From: Anniella stebbinsi
Taxonomy: Eukaryota > Chordata > Lepidosauria > Squamata > Anniellidae
Direction of reading: 5' to 3'
NCBI GenBank assembly: GCA_029215795.1
Contig: JARDYH010000004.1
Location: forward strand, 32,864,001 to 32,928,000
Length of the DNA stretch: 64,000 nucleotides
Positions 10,996-22,915 of the stretch are shown here, piece by piece. Position 1 is the stretch's first letter. Each line of letters opens with the position of its first letter. Made by a program: the position numbers and the translations under genes. The notes beneath the pieces are model-generated. The model had not been told where the DNA came from, searched no databases, and was given only the letters and a program-made list of their open reading frames with translations.

Positions 10996-12574
10996 AGTCT
11001 GGTCCAGACTATGGAGTTGGTGAGAAGGAGGAGCAGTCGATGCCATTGCCTGCCTCCTCTCTGCCTGGCAAGCAAGCAAGTGGTAGCAATGATGAGAAAG
11101 AGGATGAGGAGCCAGAGCAGTTGGAGACAATGATAGTGAGAAGGTAGGGAAGGGGGCTGATTGGGGGCGGTTTGCCCAAAGGTTGTCAAAAAGCTGGAGC
11201 CAGCACTGGTTCCAGGTGCCCAATAACTTGACTAGCCTTGGCAATGCACAACATAAATGGGGGGCGGGGGCACTATTTGTTGCTCCACCTAAGATAACAA
11301 AATGTATGAGCCTGCAGACCAGGCCTGGTCCCAGACATTTTACTGTTTGAGGCAAAGGACAAGATGGTGCCCTGTCCCAGTCCATGTACAAAAAGCTAAC
11401 TGGATTGGCGGATGAGACTGTCTACAACACTAATGATGGGATAACATTCCACACTGAACTTGAAAGTAACAGGCTGCAAGGAACACAGTTTTCTCCTTGA
11501 ACACCTTGCTGCTGCCCCCCAGCTTCGGCCACCTGAGGCAATTGCCTCATCCTGCCTAATGGTAGGGTTGGCCGGCCCTACCCCTGATCTAGAATCTAGA
11601 GCTTAATGCTGCCAACTCTGCTCCTAGTCCTTGCTCAGCTATCAAAGATTATTTGAAGAGTTGGCAATGTTGAAGGCCTTCTGGCATTTCAAGTTTGAGG
11701 CAGGCTTTTTGCTCATGTACCAACCTCCTTCTCTGCTCCAAACATTGTTCTCCTGCTTTTGTTTTTCTGGAAAAGTCAGGCCATTCACATTATCATTACT
11801 TTTCTGAGGGTAGGCATGGTTTATTGAAGCTTCTCCAGGATTATCAAGCAGTGGTGGAGAAGATAACAAAGAGTTTCGACCTCTGCAGGTAGGAAAATTG
11901 ATGTGTTAAAAATGACTCTAGTATTTCCACAAAAAAGCATTAACTCTGCTGGAATTTATCCCTGTTCCAAACTTAATGAAAAAGGAATTAGAAAGTCTCT
12001 GTGGAAAAGAAAACACACACACATACATTCTCCATTGAAATTAAAGCAACAAGCTCCAGTTAATATATGTGTTCAGCTGCCCTGTTTTAAATGTATTTTC
12101 CTATTTCATTGCAAATGCACTTAATTGATGATTACATTTTATCTTTATTGTTCTTCCCTCTGTGTTGAGCAGGCCAACAGCTCATGTGCAAAAGCTCCAG
12201 CCAACAGAAATAATAATAATATATAGGCTGCTATCACACAAAATTCCCATCCACCGTGACTGAACCAGGCTAGTAATTAAGAAGTAATTGGAAATATATT
12301 AATAGTTATAAACCCATAATTAGCACTGCCATTGATTATGTGTAGCTGAAATCTCTGTCTGAACCTGAGAAATTGGTGGCCATTCTTTTCTTTTGTGTGT
12401 GTGTGTGTGTGTAATTGGAATTATAGCTTTTTATTGCTTGTGAGCTACCAAATTGTTTATTGTTATACATTGTTTGAAACAAGCAAAACATTAAAATCTC
12501 AGCGAAACTTTAAAATACCCAAACTAAAAGGAAAGAAAAATCACAATTGCATCCATTTATTGCTAGAAATAGTG

Positions 12575-12606
<32 letters not shown>

Positions 12607-13109
12607 CAACCACTGAGCTTTTGAAAAGGGGGGCAGGGTGCATTTATTAAACAAATCAGAAGAAATATGATGTATTATTGTACTCTTTTGTATCTCAAAC
12701 TTTATACTGTGGCAAGTTTTTTTTAAAAAAAATATAAGATAAAGTTGTGTAGAAAGAGCCTAGGGCTCCTGCGCCTTGAAAAATAATAGGAGTTTTGCCA
12801 GTGATTTCTGCAGGAACTTGATCACACAATGCGTTTCTCATAGTGTCCTTTTCTCCCTTTCATTTCAGATGTGTTCTATTACCTTTATAAAAGTAAGGGG
12901 TTTTCATGTCGTTAATACTGGCTAAAGAGACGTTTCCTTGACATCTCCAGATAAATATCTGAGGAATTTGGACTGGGAAAGATGACTTCCTGATATCTAG
13001 AAGGATGAGAGCTCAGTTTGAGATCTATTGATAGCATTGGATTGGACAGGCCATTACAGTAACCAGTTGGATCATCTGCAGCAGGGTTAGCGGCTCTCAC
13101 CATGGCTTA
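10996..13109. other. Intergenic, no gene recognised; possible non-coding conservation
   Basis: Holds a (TG)n run at about 12394-12412 and a repeat-like segment near 11330-11580. The A/T-rich part from about 11900 to 12380, with several TAATTA cores and no repeat ends, reads like conserved non-coding DNA, which is inference only. Part of the 12900-13100 segment resembles LINE sequence. No supported exon. Confidence 0.35.
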
Positions 13110-13215
13110 AAGTGTTGTATGTGACAGCATGGCTTGTGGTTAGTGCTAACCCTAGAAAACCACAGTTTTGCTAATCACAGAGCCTGAAGTGTTGTCTGAA
13201 CAGGCCCAGTATGGC
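13110..13215. mobile_element. MITE family D fragment (TTCAGACAACAC ends)
   Basis: Ends in 'gtgttgtctgaacaggccc', the inverted form of the left end seen at 42878 ('ctgttcagacaacacgc'). It contains the family's 'atggcttgtggttag' segment. The left end is degraded. Confidence 0.5.
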
Positions 13216-14161
13216 TTCTTATCACTTTGGTACTATTTATCCTAACATAACCATGGATTTCTTTGAGGGGAAAGAGCATGTCCCCTTTCCCCAAAATTCT
13301 TTTGTGCTGGTCTTCCTTCATCTCGATAAAACAAAGCACACTTCTAAATCAAGAAGTTCTAAGTCCTGTGGTACATTGACCATATAAATTAAGTTACAGC
13401 ACTAAATGACTTCTGTTAAGAAAGTGTAGTTACTTAACCTTGATTATTGCTTTAACAGGGTGGGGATGTTGGAGAAATCCACAATGGATTCACAAATGAA
13501 TTTGGAGTTTATGAATCCAAACTGCGGATCCTGCAGCAGATTAGCTTTTCCTGAATCACGTGCATTCTGTGGACTTGTGGACCACTTTTCATGGGGCTTT
13601 GTGCTAATTTGCATTAATGAAATTCTGGTTTAAGAAATCCAATTTTGTCAACAAGTGAATGACAGAATGAAAGGTGCTTGATAATCAGTGAGTGGATTAA
13701 TTTATGGGGTCAATGTACACAGACAGAATAGATTTAACAAAAGCCATACATCCCTACATAGGAGCAATTGCTGTGGTTTAAGGCTAGTTTACCCAAGCTG
13801 GTGGCCCCCCACACTGGGGTCTTGGGAGCATTTGGGGCTGCACCAACATGCCTTCATGGGGACATCTATGCAGCCTCTCTGATCATGGAAGTTTCAGTCA
13901 TGGTGTGTACAGTACCCACATGGTAGTGCCCCATTTGAATAAATGGTATTTATTTATAAATTCATTCATAATGTTGATACACAGCCTTTCAGGGCAAACC
14001 CTCCCAAGGTGGTTTACATAAAAGGAGCAAATGCATAAGACAGTTCTTTAAAACTTATATAAAACCACTAACCAATGACAAAACTACAAAGCTGAAGCAG
14101 ATCAAAATACAAAGCCAAGCACACAGCACTCTAATTAAAAGGAGATTGAAATAAAACAAGC

Positions 14162-14162
<1 letters not shown>

Positions 14163-14194
<32 letters not shown>
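14163..14194. repeat. (TTA)n microsatellite
   Basis: About eleven TTA units directly abutting the TAGGGGTGTGCA end of a hAT-like element at 14195. Other trinucleotide runs in the window are at about 24525-24560 (TAA), 32318-32368 (CTT) and 33350-33396 (TTA). Confidence 0.9.
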
Positions 14195-14196
<2 letters not shown>

Positions 14197-14990
14197 GGGG
14201 TGTGCATCGGATCATATCCGATCAACAATCCGAATCCAATCTGCCCCAAAATTGGAAGAATCCGATCCGATCCGACCAACCCTCCGATCCGATCCGCCAA
14301 GGTCCGATCCGGATCGGAAAAAATCGGCAGATCGGACACCATTTTGAATGCTTTTCCCCATAGCCTAGTATTGTGTTACAAAAACGCCTATAACTTTTTC
14401 ATTTTTAAAGATAGAAGGATGAAACTTGGGCACTTTGTAGGTGGGTTAGGGGTAGTTATCTGTGAGAAATTTCAGAACGATTGGTGCAGGCATTTTGTGG
14501 CAATTAATTTTTTAACAAAAAATCAGGAATGCCTATAACTTGTTCATTTTTAAAGTTCCACACATGAAACCTTGCCACATTGTAGGTGGTATATTGGGAC
14601 CTAAGGGTGTGAAATTTCAGAAACATAGGTGTTTGTCTTGTGTGGCAATTAATTTTAGAAAAATGGGTAGTAGTGGGGTAAATACAGTTATGTCTCCAAC
14701 GTTTTTATTTTTACAGATATAAACAGGAAACATGGGCACATTACAGGTAACACCTTGCTTGATATGTTTGTGAACTTTCAGAAAGCTAGGTCCAGGCATG
14801 TAGTGGCAAGGTATTTTTGAAACAATGAGGAAAGGAACGCCTATAACTTTTTTATTTTAAAAGTTAGAAGTCTGAAAGTTGCTCACTTTGTAGGTGGGTT
14901 AGGGGTAGTTGTCTGTCAGAAATTTCAGGAAGTTAGGTCCAGGCATTTGGTGGCTATGGATTTTTTAGATTAAAAGTTACAACAACAGAA
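14195..14990. mobile_element. hAT-like element with TAGGGGTGTGCA end and GATCCG repeats, truncated
   Basis: Starts TAGGGGTGTGCATCGGATC, followed by dense 'gatccg' motifs (14205-14330). This is the same end structure as the 1.8-kb insertion at 54487, which has 8-bp target duplications. The interior is a diverged tandem array with a period of about 145-155 bp ('cctataactttttcattttt', 'cactttgtaggtgggtta', 'aaatttcag' recurring from 14388, 14530, about 14695 and 14842). No matching right end was found, so the copy is 3' truncated. Non-coding. Confidence 0.65.
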
Positions 14991-15248
14991 GTTTTGACAG
15001 ATAAAAGAGGGAGGGGGAGGCTGGGGTGCAATTGACAGCCCAAGCCTCTGTGGAAAAACTTTTGTAACTCAACAGCAGCAACCCCTGCAATCCATTACAC
15101 ATATTTTGCAGTTCCAATAATCATATATGTGGCACTATGTGGAATCTGCATTCTAGTGACTCATGTGAATCTCAGCACTCCTAAAAAAGGTTCTAGTCCT
15201 CATGATAGTGGGGGAAAGTAGTCATTTGACAGTGTTGGTAACACTCAA

Positions 15249-15494
15249 GCCAGATCTACACCAAGCAGGATATGGCACTATGAAAGCGATATGGAAACGG
15301 TATATAAAAGGCAGGAGCCACACCAAGCAGGATATAGCACCAAGCAGGATATAGCACTATGAAAGCAGTGTGCCCCAACAGTTGTCAGTGCACTTCAATA
15401 CCGCCATAAAGCAGTAGTGTGGCCCCTATCTCTTATATACCTCATTCATACTGCTTTCATAGTGCTATAACCTGCTTGGTGTAGATTGGGCCTT
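15249..15494. mobile_element. MITE family B, copy with internal duplication
   Basis: Left end 'gccagatctacaccaagc' and right end 'gcttggtgtagattgggcc' are inverted repeats. The left arm has the 'caccaagcaggatat' block repeated three times (15261, 15322, 15341). Non-coding. Confidence 0.7.
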
Positions 15495-16989
15495 AAAGAA
15501 ATGAAAGATACTTGGAAAGAGCTTCCTGCTTCCATTCTGTGCACCGCTCCCTGCACGACCCTGTATTTTCTAAACTCTGCTTATACACTTCTATTGCCAT
15601 AGATAGGCCCTGCCAAATTACACCCACATTCTCTAAAATCCTACAAAAATGCAAATATTTGACATGGAAAAAGCTATGCAATTGTGCACTCTGTGCAAAT
15701 ATGAACTACTTCACGATCATTTTGAGGATGATTCCAACATGGGGAGCAGGAGTCTCTACACCATGGTCATTACAATAGCAGCAAGGGGCAGCCAATTTGC
15801 TTAGGATCCAGCTCTGTAGCATCACGATGATTGATCCTGTTTAAAGCTTGTATTTTTGCAATTTGTGCAGTATCTAATCTGTGGATGAAATAAGATATTT
15901 CCATTTCTAGTTCTGATAATTTATTGGTACATTCTGTTACATATATGAACACATATTTTCTCCAACAATGATATGGATGCCTATGCATTACAATGAAACT
16001 GGAGGTTGTTGCAGGGGTCTGGTCTCACCATTTTAGAGTGCTGCAATCAGTCCATGTTCTGAACGAAATTCCGAATGCAAATGTGAGACAACATGAATTC
16101 TTAGAGGAGGGCTACCCAAGCTGTTTCTTTGCCCTTACAAGCAAATTTAGAAGTAAGTTTGAACTTCACGCATTTGGCTCTGTGTGTTGCCATGGCTGCA
16201 ACAAAAATGTTCTAAATGTGGAAGATTATATAATGAGTGAAGACGACTATTTATTCAAAGAGTTTCATTTTACAAACAGATTTGGTGCTGTACGATGTGT
16301 GATACTTTGTCACTTTTGCTTCCTGCATCACTGGGCTGCTGTAGCGCTCCAGTATTAAGGAACAGCACTAAAACACTCGCTCTTTACATTTGGATTTTAT
16401 AGTTAAATCTGTTGGTTATAGAAAAGAGGAATACAGGTATTGCAGAGTGGGCTGTTGGTGGTGTCAGAGGCAGGAGAGGGGCAACCAGATGAGTAGGGAA
16501 AGATGGCCTAGGCACTGCAGCAGAGCCTCAGGGATTTCTGCACAGTGGTTGCAAGCAGGCTGACGAAGCTGATCCTGGCATCGATCAATGGGGCCCATTA
16601 GTCCAAACTGTGCGTGTTTTTCTCACCCTTTCAGTTTCTAGGATGATAAACCTTCAGCAAAGCTGTGGTTCAGCACTAAGTGACAAAGAGAAATGGGCTC
16701 TGTAACTATGGGTAGCAAGGACAGAAGAAAATATCTATTGCTAGCACAAAAACTATATTAAAAACATTAAGGTTGTGCCAGGAAATCCAGTTAGAAGAGA
16801 GTGATATGCAGCACAATACTGCAAACCAATAGGCTACTGGGGGTAGGGGTGGGGGTGAAGCATCTTGTCTTACCCTTTATTGAATCTCCAGGTTTTTATT
16901 GCCACCCATCCAATTCCAAACGCGATTTAACGTACATATGAGTGAGAATCCAGGGGGTTTTATATACCGGACTGAAAATAGAAATAAAA
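15495..16989. other. Intergenic, no gene recognised
   Basis: Mostly unique A/T-rich sequence. The longest forward open frame (15993-16358) would encode 121 residues, but it matches no domain I recognise and has no promoter or splice context. I treat it as chance. Confidence 0.45.
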
Positions 16990-16997
16990 ACATATGA

Positions 16998-17208
16998 GGA
17001 GCCATGCTGGATCAAACCAAAGGCCTATCTAGTCCAGCATTCTGTTCCCGCGGTGGCCAACCGGATGCTATTGGAAGTCCACAAGCAGGACATGAGCCCA
17101 CTTCTAACACCCTCCACTCAGGTTTCACAGCAACTGAGATGCATACTACCTTGGATACCGGTGGTAATATTTACAGCCATCATGGCCATTTAATATACAG
17201 CATAAAGC
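16998..17208 (-). mobile_element. LINE family A 3' tail, antisense
   Basis: 'gagccatgctggatcaaacc' followed by 'aaaggcctatctagtccagc' is the inverted form of the tail at 3580-3630. The remainder (17060-17195) matches the inverted 3410-3560 segment ('accttggataccggtggta', 'cagccatcatggcc'). It joins directly to the right half of a family A MITE at about 17209. Confidence 0.65.
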
Positions 17209-17392
17209 TGCAGGAGCCCTGCCCTCTTGACCAGATACAGAAGAGGGCAGGGCTCCTGCAGCTTTAACTCTTGTGATGAAGAGGGAATTTTACCAGGTGC
17301 TGCATACACACAAAAGACACCTGCTGAAATTCCCTTTTCTATACATCTGTGAAAAATACAGAAGCCCTGTCCTCCTTTCCATATGGTCACCC
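17209..17392. mobile_element. Foldback MITE family A, right half
   Basis: Starts at the palindrome centre ('aagctgcaggagccctgccc') and runs to 'catatggtcaccc'. The left half is missing and is replaced by LINE tail sequence. The same LINE/MITE junction occurs at 18325. Confidence 0.65.
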
Positions 17393-18087
17393 AATCAGAC
17401 CTGCTTCCTGCTGAGATCTTGTCCTGCGGAGGCTTGTTCAAAATGGAATTTGGCCCGTGGGCTGAAAAAGGTTTGTCACTCCTGTTTTGTATCTATTGCA
17501 GATACAGGAGATGAAACAATCAAGGGCTCTCCTGTACACTTTCTCTCCTAACTTGCATCACAAGCAAGCAGGAGAGGGAATGGTTGACTGGTGAAGGGGG
17601 AAATAGGCAAGGGAACAGAATTTTAAGGGGAAGGAGGTATCTCTGGATTGCAAGTTGGCAACCTGACTTGGCTGTTGCAATGTGCAAATGTGGTTACTCC
17701 CAAAATAGCAGTGCTTATGAGCTGTGATATTCATGAGCACAGGATTACAGCAGCTCAGATTGTGTTTTCATTCTTAGGTAACATAGCTCACTCCTGTTCA
17801 GATGAGCAGAGTTGCTGAGCACATAAATGACAACACATATTTCACACCTTGGTAACATATTTAGCGGTTTGTTTTCCTAGTAACAATGCAAGTTTGTAAT
17901 GCTAATTTCACAGTCACAATGGTATATTTCTCAGTTAACCATGTTCCTAGTAAAAGAGGGGAAAGTTTCAGGACTTCTTTGAATATGACAATTGCATTGG
18001 TGCAGCAAAGATCCTTAGATCTGATTGACATGGAAATAATTTATTGCTTTTAGTGTTATTATCACTTCAACTCTATGCTGGCAGGGG

Positions 18088-18522
18088 TAGGGTGATCATA
18101 TGGAAAGGAGGACAGGGCTCCTGTATCTTTTAAGTTGCATAGAAAAGGGAATTTCAGCGTCATTGTATGCATGCAGAACCTGGTGAAATCCCCTCTTCAT
18201 CACAACAATTAATGCTGCAGAAACCCACTTCTAACACCCTCCACTCATGTTTCACAGCAACTGCGATGCATACTACCTTGGATACTGGTGGTAATATTTA
18301 CAGCCATCATGGCCATTTAATATATAGCATAAAGCTGCAGGAGCCCTGCCCTCTTGACCAGATACAAAAGAGGGCAGGGCTCCTGCAGCTTCAACTGTTG
18401 TGACGAACAAGGGTTTTCACCAAGTGTTGCATGCATACAAATGGCACCTGCTGAAATTCCCTTTTATATACAACTATTAAAAGATACAGGAGCCCTGTCC
18501 TCCTTTCCATATGGTCACCCTA
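18088..18522. mobile_element. Foldback MITE family A carrying a LINE tail
   Basis: Complete element: TAGGGTGATCATATGG left end and CATATGGTCACCCTA right end, flanked by 'ggcagggg' (18080-18087) and 'gacagggg' (18523-18530). These are a 7/8 match, consistent with an 8-bp target duplication and hAT-like mobility. Between the left half and the palindrome centre sits about 100 bp of antisense LINE family A tail (18222-18325). The copy at 16998-17392 has the same junction. Confidence 0.75.
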
Positions 18523-18639
18523 GACAGGGGTGTTAGGGCTTGAACTCTCAAACATGTGGAAGTCTATCTTCTGCCCACACCTCCCCTATATCATGCTTTT
18601 AGCAACTCCTCTATATGCCTGCATCAAGCCTTGCTGGCT

Positions 18640-19015
18640 GTTCTATGACCTGCAGACTGCCATTTCACAGCGATGAGGAAGTGGGCTTTCTCCGTGGTTT
18701 ATGGAGTGATCTCCCCCGCTAGTATTTCGCCGGGACGTGCCAGCTGTAGCATGCTTTGGGTGCCAACAAAATACCATTTCTTTACCCAGCCCTTCTCTGA
18801 CTGAGTGTTTTTTGTTTGTTTGTAATTGTACATTGCAGTGGCTTTAATGGCTTTAATGTTTTATTGATGTTTTAGCAAGTATTATGCAATTTAATTATAT
18901 TTTAATGAATCATGTAATGTATTTTAATTTTTTAAAATTTTCTTATAAAATGGCTGACTGATTTTATTAAATGTGGACAGTGGTATATAAATCGATTAAA
19001 ATAAATGAATAAATA
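18640..19015 (+). mobile_element. LINE 3' tail remnant
   Basis: Degraded LINE ORF2 C-terminus ('gtgggctttctccgtggttt', then 'atggagtgatctcccccgct'), then a T-rich tail ending 'gtggtatataaatcgattaaaataaatgaataaataaa', a style common to CR1/L2-type 3' ends. No coding integrity. Confidence 0.55.
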
Positions 19016-19474
19016 AAATGGTGTGATTCCATTGTCACAAACTGCAGTTTGAGTGAAAATCCTGGTTGTTCTGCTGCGCCAGTGCAACACCATGATTTGT
19101 GATGCTGCACTAATGCAGAAAGCCTTTGAAACTAGCCACTTTTTTGCCTTTTTCTTTTCTAGCACGTCCTAAATTCAGCTATGACTAGGCACATATTCTG
19201 TGATTTGGACTTATTTAACTTAAATAACAGTAAAAGAGTGTGATTAAACCCAATATTTTCACATGCCCCAAAACCATGTACAAGAAATGTACAGAGGGTG
19301 GAGCAGGATTGAGCTCCAAATCCCCAAATTCCATGGGGTTCATCACCTTGGTGTGCAGAGAGCTTACACACATACAAGTTGTGGCAGTGGGGTGGAGGGC
19401 ATAGGTTCTGTATGGGTGATCTGGGACTCTGCAGAAACAGGATTCTTGATTGAGTGAAGACAGCCTATATATAG

Positions 19475-19503
19475 ATACACACACACACACACACACACAC
19501 ACC
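19475..19503. repeat. (CA)n microsatellite
   Basis: About thirteen CA units. Another (TC)n(AC)n compound repeat is at 26551-26594. Confidence 0.9.
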
Positions 19504-20154
19504 CGTAGCGTCTGTGAACACATCTGACTGTGCAGCAGTCAGGGACAATGGACACAATCTCATTATTCATTACTGCATCTTATGTTGTTTCAGGCCATGC
19601 GAAAAGGCAGGGCTCTTGTGTGTATACCTTTGAGACATTACTTGCAACATAGTTCTTATTCCTTTGGATGCTGACCATAGTGTGTAGAATCATTGCAAGC
19701 CTGCTTGAGATCAGCACTCAGTAATATGAGTGACTACTGTCCCTGTGCCAAAAAATGTGTGATTCTTGGGGACAAAGGAGAGAGGTGTCACACCCCTCTT
19801 TGCTTGCTTTAAACAGGGCCTTATGACTCTTTTATTCTAGTGGGCATTTCTCAGTTGAGCATGAATGTATATTTTTAGCCTATATCAGCCGCTATGGGTT
19901 ATCTATCTATCTACTATCTATTGTATTTTTATCTGACTCCTCATCCAAAAATGGCTCCTAGTGTTGCTTGCAATTAATCAGCAAAAAAGGCAATCTAAAA
20001 TGACACAACACACAAGGAAAATGAGATGGGGAGGGAAGAAGAAAAATTAAGTCGAATTTTAGCATGGCTGATAGAATGGCCCTGTTTCCCCATCATTTCC
20101 TGATATTTCTTTTGCCAACTCCTATTTTCCTCACTCCTTCTGTTCCACAGGGAA

Positions 20155-20345
20155 GTTCATAGAATCATAGAGTTGGAAGAGGCCGTTTAGGCAGCCATGT
20201 CCAACCCCCACTCATCTGATGTCAGTCATAATATTTTATTACTTCTTTACTGCTGTTTGCTTGTGTTTTATTGTTAACTTTGTTTTTAATTGTTGCTTAC
20301 AAATTTTGATTTGCAAGCTGTGCTGAATCATAGAAAGGCAGGATA
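20155..20345 (+). mobile_element. CR1-like LINE 3' fragment
   Basis: 'agaatcatagagttggaaga' followed by 'ggcc..ccatgtccaacccc' resembles a segment common at CR1-type 3' ends in birds and reptiles. It is followed by T-rich sequence ending 'atagaaaggcaggatataaatgct'. The assignment rests on motif memory only. Confidence 0.45.
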
Positions 20346-21021
20346 TAAATGCTTAACGAAACAACAAACAAAACACAAGCCTTTCAGAGCTTCTGGTCCC
20401 TCAGGCTGCCAAGTCGCTTGATTCCAACCTGGCAAACTGCAAAAAAAATTAAAAATTAAATAATAATTTAAAAAACAAAAAAAAGGAAGTAGGGATTTCA
20501 GTTTTGTCTCAGGGATTAGCCCTGACAGAAAATCTATAGGGCAAAACCAATAGGTGGTCCCCAAATAAAATTCTTTTCTTGACACCTCTTGGTCTGATTG
20601 ACATAATCATTGTGGTACATCTTTCAGTGCAAGGCCAAATAGCAACTTACGTTTTCAAGAAGCCTTTAAAAATGAGCAAGCAAGTTGCAGTTTGGAAAAA
20701 TGCTGAAGAGACCAAGGGATTGTCTATATGCAGGGAAGCTCCTCGGTGGCATTCTGTTATATGATGCATCCACAGCTTCACAGACACCTCGGGTCTTTCC
20801 CGCGGAGTTCCACATTGAAAACGTTGGTGACTTTCCCAGACTTTTTCAATGGGAGCGATGTCAGTTCAGCTCTTCTGCTATCTGACGTTGCTCTGGGACC
20901 AATCTGGGAGCGATCCCTGTTGGGACCGGCGATTGGTTACCTTCCACCAGGAAGAGGGCAGGGGTGGCTCCAGTACCCAGATGGCCATTGGAAACCCCAC
21001 TCCCTCATTGTCTTCAGGATC

Positions 21022-21197
21022 TAGGGTGACCATATGGAAAGGAGGACAGGGCTCTTGTATCATTAACAGTTGTGGAGAAAAGGGAATTTCAGCAAGTGTC
21101 ATTTGTATGCATGCAGCACCTACTGAAATTCCCTTTTCTATGCAAGTGTTAAAGATACAAGAGCCCTTCCTGCCCTCCTTTTCATATTGTCATCCTA
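21022..21197. mobile_element. Foldback MITE family A, short deletion derivative
   Basis: TAGGGTGACCATATGG left end and a degraded right end 'catattgtcatccta'. Only the outer arms remain ('gaggacagggctcttgtatc' mirrored by 'gatacaagagcccttcctg'), giving a 176-bp hairpin-forming unit. Confidence 0.7.
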
Positions 21198-21350
21198 GGA
21201 TTACCCGATGCCACTGTAGGAGAGGAAAACCATGGGGTTTCTGATGGAGATGGCACCAACTCGAGGCTGTGAAAACAGTCCCCAAATGACTAACTCAGTT
21301 TAATTTCACCCCTCAAAACTTAGCAAAAAAATCATCCAAATTAACAAGGA

Positions 21351-21479
21351 GCCTATCTACACACACAGGATAAAACACTTCGAAAACGTTTTGAAAACTG
21401 TATATGGAGTGTGTCCTGGGCCCCAACAGTTCTCAAAACTGTTATAAACCATTTTAAAGCAGTAGTGTAGATCAGCTCA
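21351..21479. mobile_element. MITE family B copy
   Basis: 'gcctatctacacacacagg' to 'cagtagtgtagatcagctc', with the diagnostic 'tgtatatggagtgtgtcctg' and 'aaaccattttaaagcagtag' body. Non-coding. Confidence 0.65.
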
Positions 21480-22356
21480 AGGTTGTGTGAATGAGCCCAT
21501 AGTTATAGATCGAAAACCACAATTTTTAAAGGAGAAACACAGAAGGAAAAACTGCATCTGCCAGCGGCAAACTGCTGTAGACACTACAGAAAAGAATGTT
21601 AACAGTGAAAGTCCAGAGAAAGCCATTTGGCATATCTGTATTAATATCCCAGATGTCTGTGTTTCTGTACAACTGAGCAGTTTCACTGATATGGGAAGGA
21701 GAGAAACCATCACAAAGCGACAGGCATGTTATCGACTGTGTTTGGTCCCATGTCACCTGGAAGAGCACTCCTCAGGCCTCTAGTGGGAAGGCCACATATG
21801 CATCACTAAAAAAAGGGGGGGACAAGAAAAGAGGGACACAAGTTTACATAAAACTGGCACATGCTGATTTATATGTATAGATGTGAATTTAGAAATGGTT
21901 ACTATAATTTAAATAGATTACTTTTTTTCACCATGGTGGGGAAAGACTGTATCCAGGTGCCCTGTATGCCTGCCTGCTCAGTCTGCTGCTTAGGTGCTAA
22001 CCCTTGATGGTCAACTTCAAGGCTCTGCTGCGCTCCCTTCTTATGGTTCTTTATCATAGAATGGACAGCCCTTCAAACAGAGGACTGCCTTCTCTAAAGC
22101 AAGACATGGTCACCCTACAAGGAACAGCAGTTAGGAAAGGTGACGGCTCCAATACGGAATCAGCTGTTGTGACAGCAACAGTCATTAGACCAGCTTCCCC
22201 AATCTAGGGTCCTACAACTCCCATCAACCCCAACAAGTATGGCCAATGGTCAGGGATGCTAGGTACTATACTTCAAAGCATCTCGAGAAGGCTGCATTAG
22301 ACCAATCCTTTCTGGTTATCCTCATTGCTGAATATTTTTGAGTTTCTGTAATCTAG

Positions 22357-22915
22357 GGCCCTTTCCACACCAGGCAAAATGCCTGGGATGCCCCTTGGCT
22401 GCTCCCTGTGAGTCCAAATGATGCACAGAGAGTCCTGGGGTGGCGTAGGAAGCACGGGATTTTTCTGGGAAAACCCAAACCAGAAAAAGCCCAACTCTTC
22501 CATGGTCCCAGGAAGTTCCCGGGAACACGGAAGATTGTGCCCGCTCATCCCGGGCGGAGCTACACTTACTCACACAGAGCTGCACTGACTCGCACAGAGC
22601 CACACTGCACACCTCCATGCCCAGCATGGGAGGGGGTGGCACCCATTCAGCTTCCTACAGGAGGGCAGCCCCACATGCGCACTGGGTTTTTTTAACCTAC
22701 CTTTTTTTGAGGAGTGCTCATGTGCTCTCCATGGATCCAGCGGGGTGGGGGGGAATGGCTGCTGGGACTTGCGATGGCCCAGGAGAAGCCTGGGCCATCA
22801 CACTTCCAGGTGTGTATTGGGCGCACCGATCCCAGAAGTAGCTACTTCCAGGATCACCCACCCTGAGACCTCTACATCCCCCCCCACCCGGTGTAGAAAG
22901 AGCCTAGGTCTCTCA
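22357..22915. mobile_element. DNA-transposon derivative family C, best copy
   Basis: Left end 'gggccctttccacacc' and right end 'ggtgtagaaagagccta' are inverted repeats. The GC-rich interior contains 'gtgagtccaaatgatgcaca' and 'ccatggtcccaggaa', shared with the 28848 and 43327 copies. Open frames on both strands have no recognisable domain. Non-autonomous. Confidence 0.6.
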
